From Cerina sp048266425 (GTDB lineage: Bacteria; Bacteroidota; Bacteroidia; Flavobacteriales; Flavobacteriaceae): a stretch of DNA of 64,000 nucleotides. The notes under the pieces were generated by a model that made no database searches, had not been told where the DNA came from, and worked only from the letters and a program-made list of their open reading frames with translations. Of this stretch, positions 24,280-33,140 are shown one piece after another. The position numbers and the translations under genes are program-made. The stretch lies in the NCBI GenBank assembly GCA_048266425.1, contig JBLWZN010000023.1, positions 7,549-71,548 on the forward strand, given 5' to 3'. Within the stretch, counting starts at the first letter, position 1; each line of letters begins with the position of its first letter.

Positions 24280-27132
24280 CTATTTGCTCAAGTACATCTT
24301 ACGTCTAGTGTACAGATTATAAAAATCATCATTTTTTAGACTGTCAATAAACAGGATGCTCTCACCGGTACTTTTCATTTCAGGTCCCAGATTTTTGTTT
24401 ACGTTCGGGAATTTATCAAAGGAGAACACGGGTTGTTTTATGGCAAAGCCATCCAGTTGTGGCTTAAAATCGAAATCCGATAATTTCTTCTCGCCCAACA
24501 TCACCTTGGTGGCATAGTTTCCGTAGGGCTCCTTGTAAGCTTTTGATATAAACGGTACCGTACGGGAAGCCCTAGGATTGGCCTCGATTATATATACGAT
24601 ATCATCCTTAATAGCAAATTGAATATTGATAAGGCCAACGGTATTCAAGGCCAAAGCTATATTTTTGGTATGGTCTTTTATCTGTTGTAGAACAAATTCG
24701 CCCAAATTGAAAGGTGGCAAGGTAGCATTGGAATCCCCGGAATGGATGCCGCAGGGCTCAATATGCTCCATGATCCCGATGATATACACCTCTTCCCCAT
24801 CACAAATGGCATCGGCTTCGGCCTCAATGGCCCCATCCAAATAATGATCCAACAACAGTTTGTTATTCGGTATTTTTCGAAGCAGGTCCACCACGTGTTC
24901 TTCCAGTTCTTCCCTGTTGATCACAATTTTCATTCCTTGCCCTCCCAATACATAAGAAGGCCTTACTAGCAATGGGAAGTCCAATTTATCCGAAAGCGCC
25001 AACGCTTCATCCGCAGTTTCGGCAACGCCGAAATCTGGATAGGGAATATTAATTTCCTTGAGCAGGTTGGAGAAACTTCCCCTATCTTCTGCCAAATCCA
25101 AGGACTTAAAGCTGGTACCGATAATCTTGATACCGTATTTATCCAACTTTTCTGCGAGCTTCAATGCCGTCTGGCCACCTAGCTGAACAATAACCCCCTC
25201 CGGTTTTTCGTGCCGAATAATATCGTAGATATGCTCCCAATAAACCGGTTCAAAATACAATTTATCAGCCGTATCAAAGTCCGTTGAGACCGTTTCGGGG
25301 TTACAGTTGATCATTATGGTCTCGTACCCACATTCGGCCGCGGCCAAGACTCCGTGAACACAGCAATAATCAAACTCTATCCCTTGCCCAATTCTATTGG
25401 GACCGGAGCCGAGCACCACAATTTTCTTCTTATCGGTCACTATACTATCGTTGGCCACATAGCGCTCGCCATCAGGGGTCTCTATCTCGGCCTCGAAGGT
25501 GGAGTAATAATAAGGGGTCATCGCCTTAAACTCTGCAGCACAGGTATCAACCAGTTTATAGACCCTATTGATGCCTTGGGCCGAACGCTTTTTATGTACC
25601 TCGCTCTCCCAACAGTCCAACATATGCGCAATTTGCCTATCCGCAAAACCTTTTTGCTTGGCCTCTAACAATAATTCCTTTGGTAGGCTTTCAATAGTGT
25701 AAGTGGAGATTTCCTTTTCCAGGAAATGTAGCTCTTCATATTGCTTTAAGAACCACATGTCTATTTTTGTAATCTCGTGTATGCGGCTTAACGGGATACC
25801 TAATTGTATGGCGTCATAGATTACGAACACCCTGTCCCAACTGGGAATGGTAAGCTTGCTTATGATCTGGTCATAATTTTTATATCCCTTACCATCAGCT
25901 CCCAAGCCATTCCTTTTGATTTCCAAGGATTGGGTGGCCTTGTGCAGCGCCTCTTGAAAGGATCGGCCAATACCCATGACTTCCCCGACGGATTTCATCT
26001 GAAGTCCCAACGTACGATCGGAGCCCTCAAACTTATCAAAATTCCAACGCGGTATTTTAACGATAACATAATCTAGCGTCGGTTCAAAAAGTGCGGACGT
26101 TGATTTGGTAATTTGGTTGTCCAGCTCGTCCAAGTGATAGCCTATGGCCAATTTGGTGGCAATTTTCGCAATTGGATAACCGGTCGCCTTGGAAGCCAAC
26201 GCAGAGGAACGGGAAACCCTAGGGTTTATCTCAATGGCAATAATGTCTTCCTTTTCATCTGGGCTTACCGCGAACTGTACATTACAACCTCCGGCAAAAT
26301 CCCCGATACTGCGCATCATTAAGATAGCCATGTCCCTCATTCTTTGAAAAGTGCGATCGGAAAGGGTCATGGCGGGGGCCACTGTAATGGAATCCCCGGT
26401 ATGGATACCCATTGGATCCATATTTTCAATGGTACAGATAATGACTACGTTGTCATTTTTATCGCGCAGCAATTCCAGTTCATATTCTTTCCAACCCAAA
26501 AGTGCCTTGTCTATCATCACCTCATGGATAGGGGATATTTCCAGTCCACGGCTAAGCAAGTCATCAAAATCTTCCTGTTTATAAACGATGGAAGCACCTG
26601 CCCCGCCCAAAGTATAGGAAGCTCTTATGACCAAGGGAAAACCAAACTTCTGTGCAATTTCCTTCCCTTTCAAGAAAGAGGTTGCCGTTGCCTGTGGTGC
26701 CATGCCAACGCCAATTTTCAGCATCAGTTCGCGAAACTTTTCCCTGTCTTCGGTTATATTGATGGCATCGATATCCACTCCAATAATTTCCACGCCAAAG
26801 TCGTCCCAAATTCCCTTTTCCCCTGCTTCAATACAAAGGTTTAACGCGGTCTGGCCACCCATTGTGGGCAAAACGGCGTCGATTTCGGGATGGTTCGTCA
26901 AAATCTCAATGATAGATTTGGTAGTAAGCGGTTTTAGATAGACGTGATCTGCCATGGTAGGGTCGGTCATGATCGTAGCCGGATTGCTGTTGATCAACAC
27001 CGTTTTTATCCCATCTTCCCTCAATGAACGCAACGATTGGGAACCGGCATAATCGAATTCGCAGGCCTGCCCTATTACGATTGGTCCAGAACCGATAATC
27101 AAAACTGACTTTAGATTTTTATTTTTTGGCAT
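24280..27132 (-). CDS. carB: Carbamoyl-phosphate synthase large subunit, without MGS domain
   Basis: 950 residues. Two homologous halves are clear: SVLIIGSGPIVIGQACEFDY at the start of the first and VVLGSGPNRIGQGIEFDYCC opening the second near residue 560. Each contains an ATP-grasp domain (EVMIDKALLGWKEYELELLRD; DHYLDGAIEAEADAI). It makes carbamoyl phosphate from bicarbonate, glutamine ammonia and two ATP, for pyrimidines and arginine. The protein stops about 20 residues after the second half. The usual C-terminal MGS-type allosteric domain (about 130 residues in the E. coli enzyme, roughly 1073 residues) is missing, so control by UMP/ornithine at that site is not expected. carA is not adjacent. 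Confidence 0.95.
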   Translation of the reverse strand: MPKNKNLKSVLIIGSGPIVIGQACEFDYAGSQSLRSLREDGIKTVLINSNPATIMTDPTMADHVYLKPLTTKSIIEILTNHPEIDAVLPTMGGQTALNLCIEAGEKGIWDDFGVEIIGVDIDAINITEDREKFRELMLKIGVGMAPQATATSFLKGKEIAQKFGFPLVIRASYTLGGAGASIVYKQEDFDDLLSRGLEISPIHEVMIDKALLGWKEYELELLRDKNDNVVIICTIENMDPMGIHTGDSITVAPAMTLSDRTFQRMRDMAILMMRSIGDFAGGCNVQFAVSPDEKEDIIAIEINPRVSRSSALASKATGYPIAKIATKLAIGYHLDELDNQITKSTSALFEPTLDYVIVKIPRWNFDKFEGSDRTLGLQMKSVGEVMGIGRSFQEALHKATQSLEIKRNGLGADGKGYKNYDQIISKLTIPSWDRVFVIYDAIQLGIPLSRIHEITKIDMWFLKQYEELHFLEKEISTYTIESLPKELLLEAKQKGFADRQIAHMLDCWESEVHKKRSAQGINRVYKLVDTCAAEFKAMTPYYYSTFEAEIETPDGERYVANDSIVTDKKKIVVLGSGPNRIGQGIEFDYCCVHGVLAAAECGYETIMINCNPETVSTDFDTADKLYFEPVYWEHIYDIIRHEKPEGVIVQLGGQTALKLAEKLDKYGIKIIGTSFKSLDLAEDRGSFSNLLKEINIPYPDFGVAETADEALALSDKLDFPLLVRPSYVLGGQGMKIVINREELEEHVVDLLRKIPNNKLLLDHYLDGAIEAEADAICDGEEVYIIGIMEHIEPCGIHSGDSNATLPPFNLGEFVLQQIKDHTKNIALALNTVGLINIQFAIKDDIVYIIEANPRASRTVPFISKAYKEPYGNYATKVMLGEKKLSDFDFKPQLDGFAIKQPVFSFDKFPNVNKNLGPEMKSTGESILFIDSLKNDDFYNLYTRRKMYLSK

Positions 27133-27198
27133 TGTATGATGTGTTTAGGCTTTTAAAATTTGTTATAGGTATCGAAACTGGTTTGGATTGGACAAAAA

Positions 27199-27231
27199 AA
27201 AGGTGCTACTTTAAGAAAAGTAACACCTTAT
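27199..27231 (-). terminator. Intrinsic terminator of rpmH
   Basis: Stem AAGGTGCTACTTT / AAAGTAACACCTT (13 bp with one mismatch, loop AAGA-like). On the minus strand it is followed by a run of eight T. It lies about 25 nt beyond the rpmH stop, between rpmH and carB. Confidence 0.8.
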
Positions 27232-27254
27232 TATTTTTTAAAACAATACAATCA

Positions 27255-27413
27255 TTATTTTTTATGTCTTTTTTCTGAGGACACGGACAATTTTTTTCTT
27301 CCTTTAGCTCTTCTTCTGGCAAGAACCTTTCTTCCGTTGGCTGTAGCCATACGCTCCCTAAAGCCATGCTTGTTCCTTCTCTTTCTCTTTGACGGTTGGT
27401 ATGTCCTTTTCAT
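27255..27413 (-). CDS. rpmH: 50S ribosomal protein L34
   Basis: 52 residues, starting MKRTYQPSKRKRRNKHGFRE and continuing RMATANGRKVLARRRAKGRK, an almost textbook L34. Basic throughout, as expected for a protein buried in 23S rRNA. It has its own consensus promoter and terminator. The usual neighbours rnpA and dnaA are absent, which is common in Bacteroidota. Short enough to be missed by length-filtered gene calling. Confidence 0.97.
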   Translation of the reverse strand: MKRTYQPSKRKRRNKHGFRERMATANGRKVLARRRAKGRKKLSVSSEKRHKK

Positions 27414-27743
27414 GCCCGTTTATTTTATAAATCCTTTTGAATCTGTTGTTATTATTTGGGCATACGGCCCTTGCAAAATCTGGGCGCAAATATACGAAGA
27501 GTTTTTGCTTTGGCAAATCTAATTTTAAAAATATTTAGTAAACCTTATTTTACGTGTCCCATGCGCCAAAAATACGTTTATAATTTTCTAATTTTGGTAC
27601 TTGCCCTTTTGACAAATCAATTGTTTTGCAATACCGATGTGCACCGTTCAAAAGTATTCATCTATTAAAACGTATCCCCTAAATCCCCTATTTACTTAGG
27701 ATTGTTTTTATTACTTTTGCCCCATCTTATCAAGAATTGACTA
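27414..27743. other. Divergent intergenic region rpmH / DUF6263
   Basis: 330 bp. It holds the rpmH promoter. On the plus strand there are two TAnnTTTG boxes, TAATTTTG (27589-27596) and TACTTTTG (27712-27719), the latter 24 nt before the DUF6263 ATG and the likelier promoter. No -33 element is clear for either. Confidence 0.45.
27487..27517 (-). promoter_or_regulatory. rpmH promoter, Bacteroidota consensus
   Basis: On the minus strand, TTTG (27514-27517) is followed by exactly 19 nt and then TATATTTG (27487-27494), matching TTTG-N19-TAnnTTTG. Transcription would start near 27481, giving a leader of about 65-70 nt. This is the clearest promoter in the window. Confidence 0.75.
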
Positions 27744-28625
27744 ATGAGGCCCTCTATATTCCTTTTGTTTTTTGCACTTTGCTCCCAAACCATGATTGGA
27801 CAGAGTCTGTTACAATACAATCTAAAGGCCGGGGAGGTTTATACCATAAAACAAAATGCAACCCAGGTTATTACCCAAAATTTGGAGGGTGCAGCACATG
27901 TAATTACCAATAACATTGATGGAATATTGGAATTCAAGGTCATTGGGGAAACTAATGGCAATTACAACATAGACCTAACATTTAAGGACCTTAATCTTGA
28001 GTTGATATCGAGCATCCAAGGAACAATGATGGAAGTCCATGCCAAGGATGTGGTTGAGGGGGATGCCCAATCCAAGGTCTTCCACAGTTTATTGGAGCAT
28101 CCGGTGCATATGGTACTGGCCAAAACGGGAGATATTCTAGAAGTCCAAGGAGGAGAGGAACTGGTCGAAAAAATGACGGAGTCGTCCGAACTTCAGGATG
28201 ATTTTTCCAAAAACATGATGAAAAAATCCTTGGAATCCGAATTTGGCTCACAGGCACTGGCGAACAGTTATAAACAAATGACTTTTATTTATCCTGAAAA
28301 AAAGGTAAAGGCGGGCGATTCCTGGAAAAATGCCTATCAAGGCAAAATGCAGACCGAAAATACTTGGACCCTGGATTCCCTTTCCAATGAACGCACCGTA
28401 ATAACAGGCAGGTCCAATGTGGTCATGGATATCAAGGAACCAGCAACCACTATGATGCTAACAGGCACACAGGAAACCTCCATTACCACCAATCTTTCCT
28501 CGGGATTTGTTCAAAGCATGAAGGTTGAAGGTACCTCGGAAGGCACTTCGCAGATAACGCAGATGGGAAACCAGAAAATACCAACGACCATAAAATCAAC
28601 AGTTAGCTACCAATTAATCCAATAA
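27744..28625 (+). CDS. DUF6263 family secreted protein
   Basis: 293 residues with a signal peptide (MRPSIFLLFFALCSQTMIGQ). The mature part is beta-rich and reads like the DUF6263 family of Bacteroidota: LKAGEVYTIKQNATQVITQ near the N-terminus, a central VLAKTGDILEVQGGEELVEK, and FIYPEKKVKAGDSWKN. No catalytic motif is visible, and the role is unknown. The next gene starts 4 bp after its stop, so the two are one transcript. Confidence 0.75.
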   Translation: MRPSIFLLFFALCSQTMIGQSLLQYNLKAGEVYTIKQNATQVITQNLEGAAHVITNNIDGILEFKVIGETNGNYNIDLTFKDLNLELISSIQGTMMEVHAKDVVEGDAQSKVFHSLLEHPVHMVLAKTGDILEVQGGEELVEKMTESSELQDDFSKNMMKKSLESEFGSQALANSYKQMTFIYPEKKVKAGDSWKNAYQGKMQTENTWTLDSLSNERTVITGRSNVVMDIKEPATTMMLTGTQETSITTNLSSGFVQSMKVEGTSEGTSQITQMGNQKIPTTIKSTVSYQLIQ

Positions 28626-28629
28626 GCAC

Positions 28630-29145
28630 ATGTACAATAAAATAATTAAACTTATTATAGCCGGACTGATCATCGCTTATGCGGTATATCAATTTGTGGA
28701 AGGAAATATTATGAATGGCATTTCCTTAATATTACTCGCAGGGATGTTCATATTCCTTTACTATAGAAACGAAATCATACTTCTTGCTTTTTTCCGGATG
28801 CGGAAACAAGATCTTGCAGGAACCCAAAAGTGGCTGGATAAAATCAAGAACCCTGCCACTGCCCTTACCCAAAAGCAACAGGGCTATTACAACTACTTGC
28901 ATGGAATCATTTTTTCCCAGACCAATCTTACCCAAGCGGAAAAATATTTTAAAAAAGCGCTGAAATTTGGTTTGACCATGGACTATGACATTGCGATGGC
29001 CAAATTGAGCTTAGCCGGTATCGCCATGCAAAAACGTCGTAAACGGGAAGCCACCATGCTATTGAACGAAGCCAAAAAACTGGACAAACAGAACATGCTG
29101 ACCGATCAGATCAAGATGATGCAACAGCAGATGAAGAAGATCTAA
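28630..29145 (+). CDS. Membrane-anchored TPR-like hypothetical protein
   Basis: 171 residues. Two N-terminal transmembrane helices (about 5-22 and 27-44) are followed by a cytoplasmic helical part. In it, KQQGYYNYLHGIIFSQTNLT and AEKYFKKALKFGLTMDYDIA read as TPR-type helix pairs, and a basic, Lys/Gln-rich tail follows. It may anchor protein-protein contacts at the membrane. Translationally close to the DUF6263 gene. Confidence 0.75.
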   Translation: MYNKIIKLIIAGLIIAYAVYQFVEGNIMNGISLILLAGMFIFLYYRNEIILLAFFRMRKQDLAGTQKWLDKIKNPATALTQKQQGYYNYLHGIIFSQTNLTQAEKYFKKALKFGLTMDYDIAMAKLSLAGIAMQKRRKREATMLLNEAKKLDKQNMLTDQIKMMQQQMKKI

Positions 29146-29164
29146 GGTTTAAGGAAAAAACTAA

Positions 29165-29290
29165 ATTCATAAACATATAAACTTATAAACCTTTTTTTGT
29201 CTATTTTCTATGCTCTATTTTCTTTGGTCTTGGTTCTTGGCTCTATAATATGGCTGATGGAAAATAAACTTATAAACCCATAAACTTGTA
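29165..29290. repeat. Second mosaic of the 16.1-kb type (ATAAAC, TCTATTTTCT, TCTTGGTTCTTGGCTCT, ATGGCTGATGG)
   Basis: Between convergent genes: cataaacatataaacttataaacc, then ttttttgtctattttctatg and ctctattttcttt, then ggtcttggttcttggctct, then atggctgatgg, then aaacttataaacccataaac. Every module also occurs at 16095-16270, but the order differs. There is no coding potential. Confidence 0.7.
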
Positions 29291-29325
29291 TGCGCTTGAA
29301 ATTGACATCTGTGGTGGTTGTATTT

Positions 29326-30789
29326 TCACAACAACGGTGCCCACAGTCTGCTAAAGGATTCCTGTAATTTGCGCTTTAGGCCCCTCTCTTTCCATCTTTC
29401 CAGCTCCACCTCTTCGCTTTCGGCCAGGTCGTTTTTAAAGACCTCTTCCATTCTACCAGCCATCTCTTTGTCGTACAGCAGGGCATTGATCTCAAAATTG
29501 ATGGAAAAGCTGCGGTAATCCAAGTTGGCGGTCCCAATACTCGTAAACTGGCCGTCGATCACCATGGTCTTGGCATGCACAAAACCTTTGCAATACCGGA
29601 AAACCCTTATACCTGAAGTCAACAACTGTTCAATATAGGAATCAGAAGCGTACTGTGCCGCCCAGGAGTCCGATCTGCGTGGAATGATAATCCGTACATC
29701 GACCCCACTGCGGGAAGCGGTAGTCATGGAAGTTAATATTTGTCCGTTGGGTATGAGATACGGCGAGGTAATGTAAACGTATTTTGTGGCACCGTTGATG
29801 GCGGCAAACATAGCCTCCATAATATTGGCCCAGTCGGTATCCGGACCGCTGGCCGCTATCTGCACAGCTGTATTGTGGGACTCATTTAGCGTACATTCCG
29901 GAAACAAATCGGTTGTATCTACCTCTTCGTTGGACACAAAATTCCAGTTGAGCAAAAAAGAGGTTTGAAGCGAACCAATGGCTTCTCCCTCCAGCCTGAG
30001 ATGGGTATCCCTCCAAAATCGCTCGTTGTCGGAATAGGAGTTATCGTATTTTTTGCGAATATTAATACCGCCCAGATAACCAACCTTTCCATCGATTACC
30101 ACTATTTTTCGATGGTCCCGATAATTGAGCTTACTTGTAAGCTTGGAAAATGCCACAGGCATAAACGCATGGTGGTTTACCCCACAATCGGTAAGCTTGG
30201 TTTTATACTTTTTGGTGATTTTACTGCCTACATCGTCATAGATCAATCTTACTTTGACCCCTATTTTTGCCTTATCACAAAGAATATCCATGATTTCACG
30301 GCCCAGGATATCATCCTCCAACACAAAATACTCCATATGGATGTGGTTCACCGCCTCCTTCAGGTCTTTCCGGAGCAGCTTAAACTTTTCCTCCCCGTTA
30401 ATAAGTTCCTTGGCCTTGTTATGGAAGGTCAGTACCGCTTTTTCGTTATTGCGAAGCAGTTTGTATATTTTATAATTGCCCTGCCCGAAATCCGCCACAA
30501 ATTCCTCTTTCTCCTTGGGTTCCAATTTAAAATTGGCACGCCATTGCTTCAATTTGGCATCATCGATCAGATATTTCTTTTCGAAGATTTTGTATTTTCT
30601 GTAGTCCTGTCCAAAAAAATAGTAGACCAATAGCCCCAAAAAAGGCAAGGTCGCCAAAGCAAAAAGATAAGAAAGGGTCTTTACCGGGTTCTTATTTTTG
30701 AGCAGTATAATTATTGAAAAAAAGAGGACCAACAAATAGTTGAGCACCAAAAATACCTGCCATTTATGGTCTCCCAAAAAGGCCCACAT
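29326..30789 (-). CDS. cls: Cardiolipin synthase (phospholipase D family)
   Basis: 487 residues, the normal length for bacterial ClsA-type enzymes. Two N-terminal transmembrane helices (about 10-31 and 38-60) precede two phospholipase-D HKD motifs: H226-x-K228-x4-D233 (YRDHRKIVVIDG) and H405-x-K407-x4-D412 (FVHAKTMVIDG). It joins two phosphatidylglycerols into cardiolipin plus glycerol at the inner membrane. Its start codon overlaps the stop of the transglycosylase gene upstream (TAATG), so the two are translationally coupled. Confidence 0.93.
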   Translation of the reverse strand: MWAFLGDHKWQVFLVLNYLLVLFFSIIILLKNKNPVKTLSYLFALATLPFLGLLVYYFFGQDYRKYKIFEKKYLIDDAKLKQWRANFKLEPKEKEEFVADFGQGNYKIYKLLRNNEKAVLTFHNKAKELINGEEKFKLLRKDLKEAVNHIHMEYFVLEDDILGREIMDILCDKAKIGVKVRLIYDDVGSKITKKYKTKLTDCGVNHHAFMPVAFSKLTSKLNYRDHRKIVVIDGKVGYLGGINIRKKYDNSYSDNERFWRDTHLRLEGEAIGSLQTSFLLNWNFVSNEEVDTTDLFPECTLNESHNTAVQIAASGPDTDWANIMEAMFAAINGATKYVYITSPYLIPNGQILTSMTTASRSGVDVRIIIPRRSDSWAAQYASDSYIEQLLTSGIRVFRYCKGFVHAKTMVIDGQFTSIGTANLDYRSFSINFEINALLYDKEMAGRMEEVFKNDLAESEEVELERWKERGLKRKLQESFSRLWAPLL

Positions 30790-31736
30790 TATTTAGAATC
30801 CATGTAATATCCATTTCTAGGAATCTCAATAACATATTTTTTTCCGGAGACATTGTTGAGGTTTGGTTCCCTTAGCCATGGGTTGTGCCTTTTCAATATT
30901 TTGTAGTTGATCCCATATTGCTTGGCAAAGTCAGCGAAATTGGAAACAGCCGTATCCACTTCTACCGAATAGGTAGGGACTTCGGTATAGAGGTCTTTGG
31001 GGCTGATATCAAAACCATATTTTTGGGGATGGGATAGTATTTCCTTAATGGCCAAAAGCCTAAAAACATACCGACCTGTTTCCTCCCCCAACAGCAGGTC
31101 GTAATAGCTGTTCGCTTTTTGAATGTCCATGTATTTTTGTATACCCGCTGACCCGGCATTATAAGAAGCCGCTGCCAAGGTCCAAGTACCAAATTTTTCT
31201 TTGGCTTTTATTAAGTACTGACACGCTGCCTCGGTCGATTTCACAACGTGGTATCGCTCATCCACGTTATTGTTTATCTCAAGTCCGTATTCCTTTCCGG
31301 TAGCCCGCATGAGCTGCCAAAAACCAGTGGCCCCCGCTGGGGAAACCACGTTTAAAAGACCACTTTCGGCCACTGCTAAATACTTAAAATCGTCGGGGAT
31401 TCCGTTCTTGGCTAAAATAGGCTCAATGACAGGAAAGTACATATGTGCTCTTTTCATGAGCAAAATGGCATTGGACTGCCAATATTTGTTAACCAAAAAT
31501 TCCCGATCCACACGTTCCCTTACTTCGGGGTCTTGGGCGGGAACCGCTTCCCCGGCAAAATTAAGACCCTCAGGAATATCTATAGTGGTTATTCTATAGT
31601 CGTCCCATTGGTCTCCAGGAGTAGGTTCTGTCTTTTTTTCAACATTCACAGGGGTGTTGTCCTGTACAGCGAAGATTAAAGTGCTTACCACGAAACAAAC
31701 ACCCAATAACATCAAAACGTTTTTCAACAACTTCAT
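30789..31736 (-). CDS. Lytic transglycosylase, MltD-like
   Basis: 315 residues with an N-terminal hydrophobic export signal (about 5-24). The SLT goose-type domain spans about 100-235, with catalytic E124 in AVAESGL and the conserved SPAGATGFWQLMRATGKEYGL and AAASYNAGSAGI segments. The C-terminal part (about 255-310, YSVEVDTAVSNFADFAKQYG ... LKRHNPWLREPNL) looks like a divergent LysM-type peptidoglycan-binding module. It cleaves glycan strands to anhydro-muropeptides during wall turnover. First gene of a two-gene operon with cls. Confidence 0.9.
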   Translation of the reverse strand: MKLLKNVLMLLGVCFVVSTLIFAVQDNTPVNVEKKTEPTPGDQWDDYRITTIDIPEGLNFAGEAVPAQDPEVRERVDREFLVNKYWQSNAILLMKRAHMYFPVIEPILAKNGIPDDFKYLAVAESGLLNVVSPAGATGFWQLMRATGKEYGLEINNNVDERYHVVKSTEAACQYLIKAKEKFGTWTLAAASYNAGSAGIQKYMDIQKANSYYDLLLGEETGRYVFRLLAIKEILSHPQKYGFDISPKDLYTEVPTYSVEVDTAVSNFADFAKQYGINYKILKRHNPWLREPNLNNVSGKKYVIEIPRNGYYMDSK

Positions 31737-31860
31737 AGCGCTTTTTATTTTAAATCAAAGATATTAAGAACTTCTTCAAAAATTTTCTTTTATCCATAAA
31801 TATCATTTTTTGTAGGTGAACTCACCATTTCGACATGGAACCTACCTTCAGTTTTAACAA

Positions 31861-32532
31861 TTAAGACCCAGTTGCACCAATAATCTCAGGCAAATGTTGG
31901 TTAAACCATCCATAACGGTAAACTATCATAGCGTGGGTCCCATTCTTTACATGGATACAATTCTCGATATGGACTATGGGAAATACAGGATCCTTTTCGC
32001 CGTGTATATGCACTAAATTAGGAGCATATTTCTCTTGGTTCCAATTGATCATTTTGTCCAAGGCCCAACTTAGATAATTTGGATCCCTAATGGACAAATA
32101 TTCCTCGTAGAGCTTCAATCGTTTTTTTACTTGTTCCCCAAATGCGTATTTGGCAATCAGATCAACATTGTTGATCAAACCATAGGGCAACAGTTTATGG
32201 ATCTTGGTGTATTTGGCAAACAACATCCGCTTTGGGAGCTCCTTGCTCAACTTAACGCTCGATATGATCACGATTTTGCGAGTAGCAATCAGCTTGGCCA
32301 TCTCCTGCACCACTATCCCGCCAAAGGAAACACCTATTAAAATGGGGTTTTCATGGGCAATGCACTTGACCATCCTTTTGGCATAATTCTCGAGACTCAT
32401 ATTTCCCGTTGGTATAAACCATTCCAACATATATGTGTCGTAAACTTCCTTTGGTAATTCAATATTTTTGAAAATGGATGGATTTGCCGCCATCCCCGGC
32501 ATAAAATAAACCGGAATTCTTGATTGTGCCAT
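31861..32532 (-). CDS. Alpha/beta hydrolase
   Basis: 223 residues, no signal peptide. The nucleophile elbow is GVSFGG with S69. The oxyanion region FMPGMAANPSIF lies near the N-terminus. A late Asp (GEKDPVFPIVHI) and His (KNGTHAMIVYR) complete the expected triad. The substrate is not deducible. It may be an esterase-like or a thioesterase-like enzyme. Confidence 0.82.
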   Translation of the reverse strand: MAQSRIPVYFMPGMAANPSIFKNIELPKEVYDTYMLEWFIPTGNMSLENYAKRMVKCIAHENPILIGVSFGGIVVQEMAKLIATRKIVIISSVKLSKELPKRMLFAKYTKIHKLLPYGLINNVDLIAKYAFGEQVKKRLKLYEEYLSIRDPNYLSWALDKMINWNQEKYAPNLVHIHGEKDPVFPIVHIENCIHVKNGTHAMIVYRYGWFNQHLPEIIGATGS

Positions 32533-32710
32533 ATCTACGAATATAGATGACTTAAATAGGATATACCATATTTTTTTAGTAATTTTGTGGGCTTGTTGTT
32601 AAAGAAAGCCCCAATCACCATAAATTCTAACTGTATATTTTTTTACTCTTATTGCGATTTTTTTAAGTATCGCTAGTTTTTTCATGCTTCAACATTAAAT
32701 ATCAAACTAT

Positions 32711-33004
32711 ATGAATGAAATGGAAATTAAGGACAATAGTTTCTTACGCCAATTTGAAACAAGAGTTGATGGGCATTTAGCAAAGATTGAATATTCGTCT
32801 CAAGAACGAAAAATATTTTTGACAAAATTAATGGTTTCGGAAGAAATTACTACCGAAGGATTCAAGGAAGAGTTTATCAAAGCGGTACTTAACCTCATTC
32901 AGGAACAAAACCTTAGGGTAGTCCCAACCAGTCCACAAATAGCCGTATTCCTGCGCAAGAACAGGCAGTATAAGGAAATGCTCCCAGTAGGCATAAGGAT
33001 TTAA
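32711..33004 (+). CDS. Small GNAT-type acetyltransferase-like protein (YjdJ type)
   Basis: 97 residues. The single short domain contains the characteristic YidJ/YjdJ-like order: a first strand RQFETRVDGHLAKIEYSS, then KIFLTKLMVSEEITTEGFKEEFIKAVL, then LRVVPTSPQIAVFLRKNRQY. These are minimal GNAT proteins that bind acetyl-CoA; the acceptor is unknown. An alternative start three codons in (ATG at 32720) is possible. A strong terminator follows. Confidence 0.8.
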   Translation: MNEMEIKDNSFLRQFETRVDGHLAKIEYSSQERKIFLTKLMVSEEITTEGFKEEFIKAVLNLIQEQNLRVVPTSPQIAVFLRKNRQYKEMLPVGIRI

Positions 33005-33048
33005 GAAAAAGCGGACGCTTTCAAGAAATTGGTTGCGTTGGATGTATT

Positions 33049-33075
33049 AAAAATCTCCCAAGGGAGATTTTTTTT
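33049..33075 (+). terminator. Intrinsic terminator
   Basis: Perfect stem AAAATCTCCC / GGGAGATTTT with a 2-nt AA loop, followed by a T run. It is placed 45 nt after the GNAT gene and before the convergent mtaB. Confidence 0.85.
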
Positions 33076-33140
33076 ATGCCTCGAGGGAAAATTTCGTTAA
33101 GGACAAAATCCCCGTTAATTCAAAAATTGACTCGCCAGAA

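Noticed and set aside
26344..26844. Open frame of 166 codons on the plus strand inside carB
   Set aside because: It lies wholly antisense to conserved ATP-grasp sequence of carB and has a composition expected from reverse reading.
27561..27668. 35-codon hydrophobic frame upstream of DUF6263
   Set aside because: One hydrophobic stretch only and no recognisable family; it overlaps a likely promoter region.
29965..30633. Open frame of 222 codons on the plus strand inside cls
   Set aside because: Antisense to conserved HKD-containing sequence; its peptide matches no family I know.
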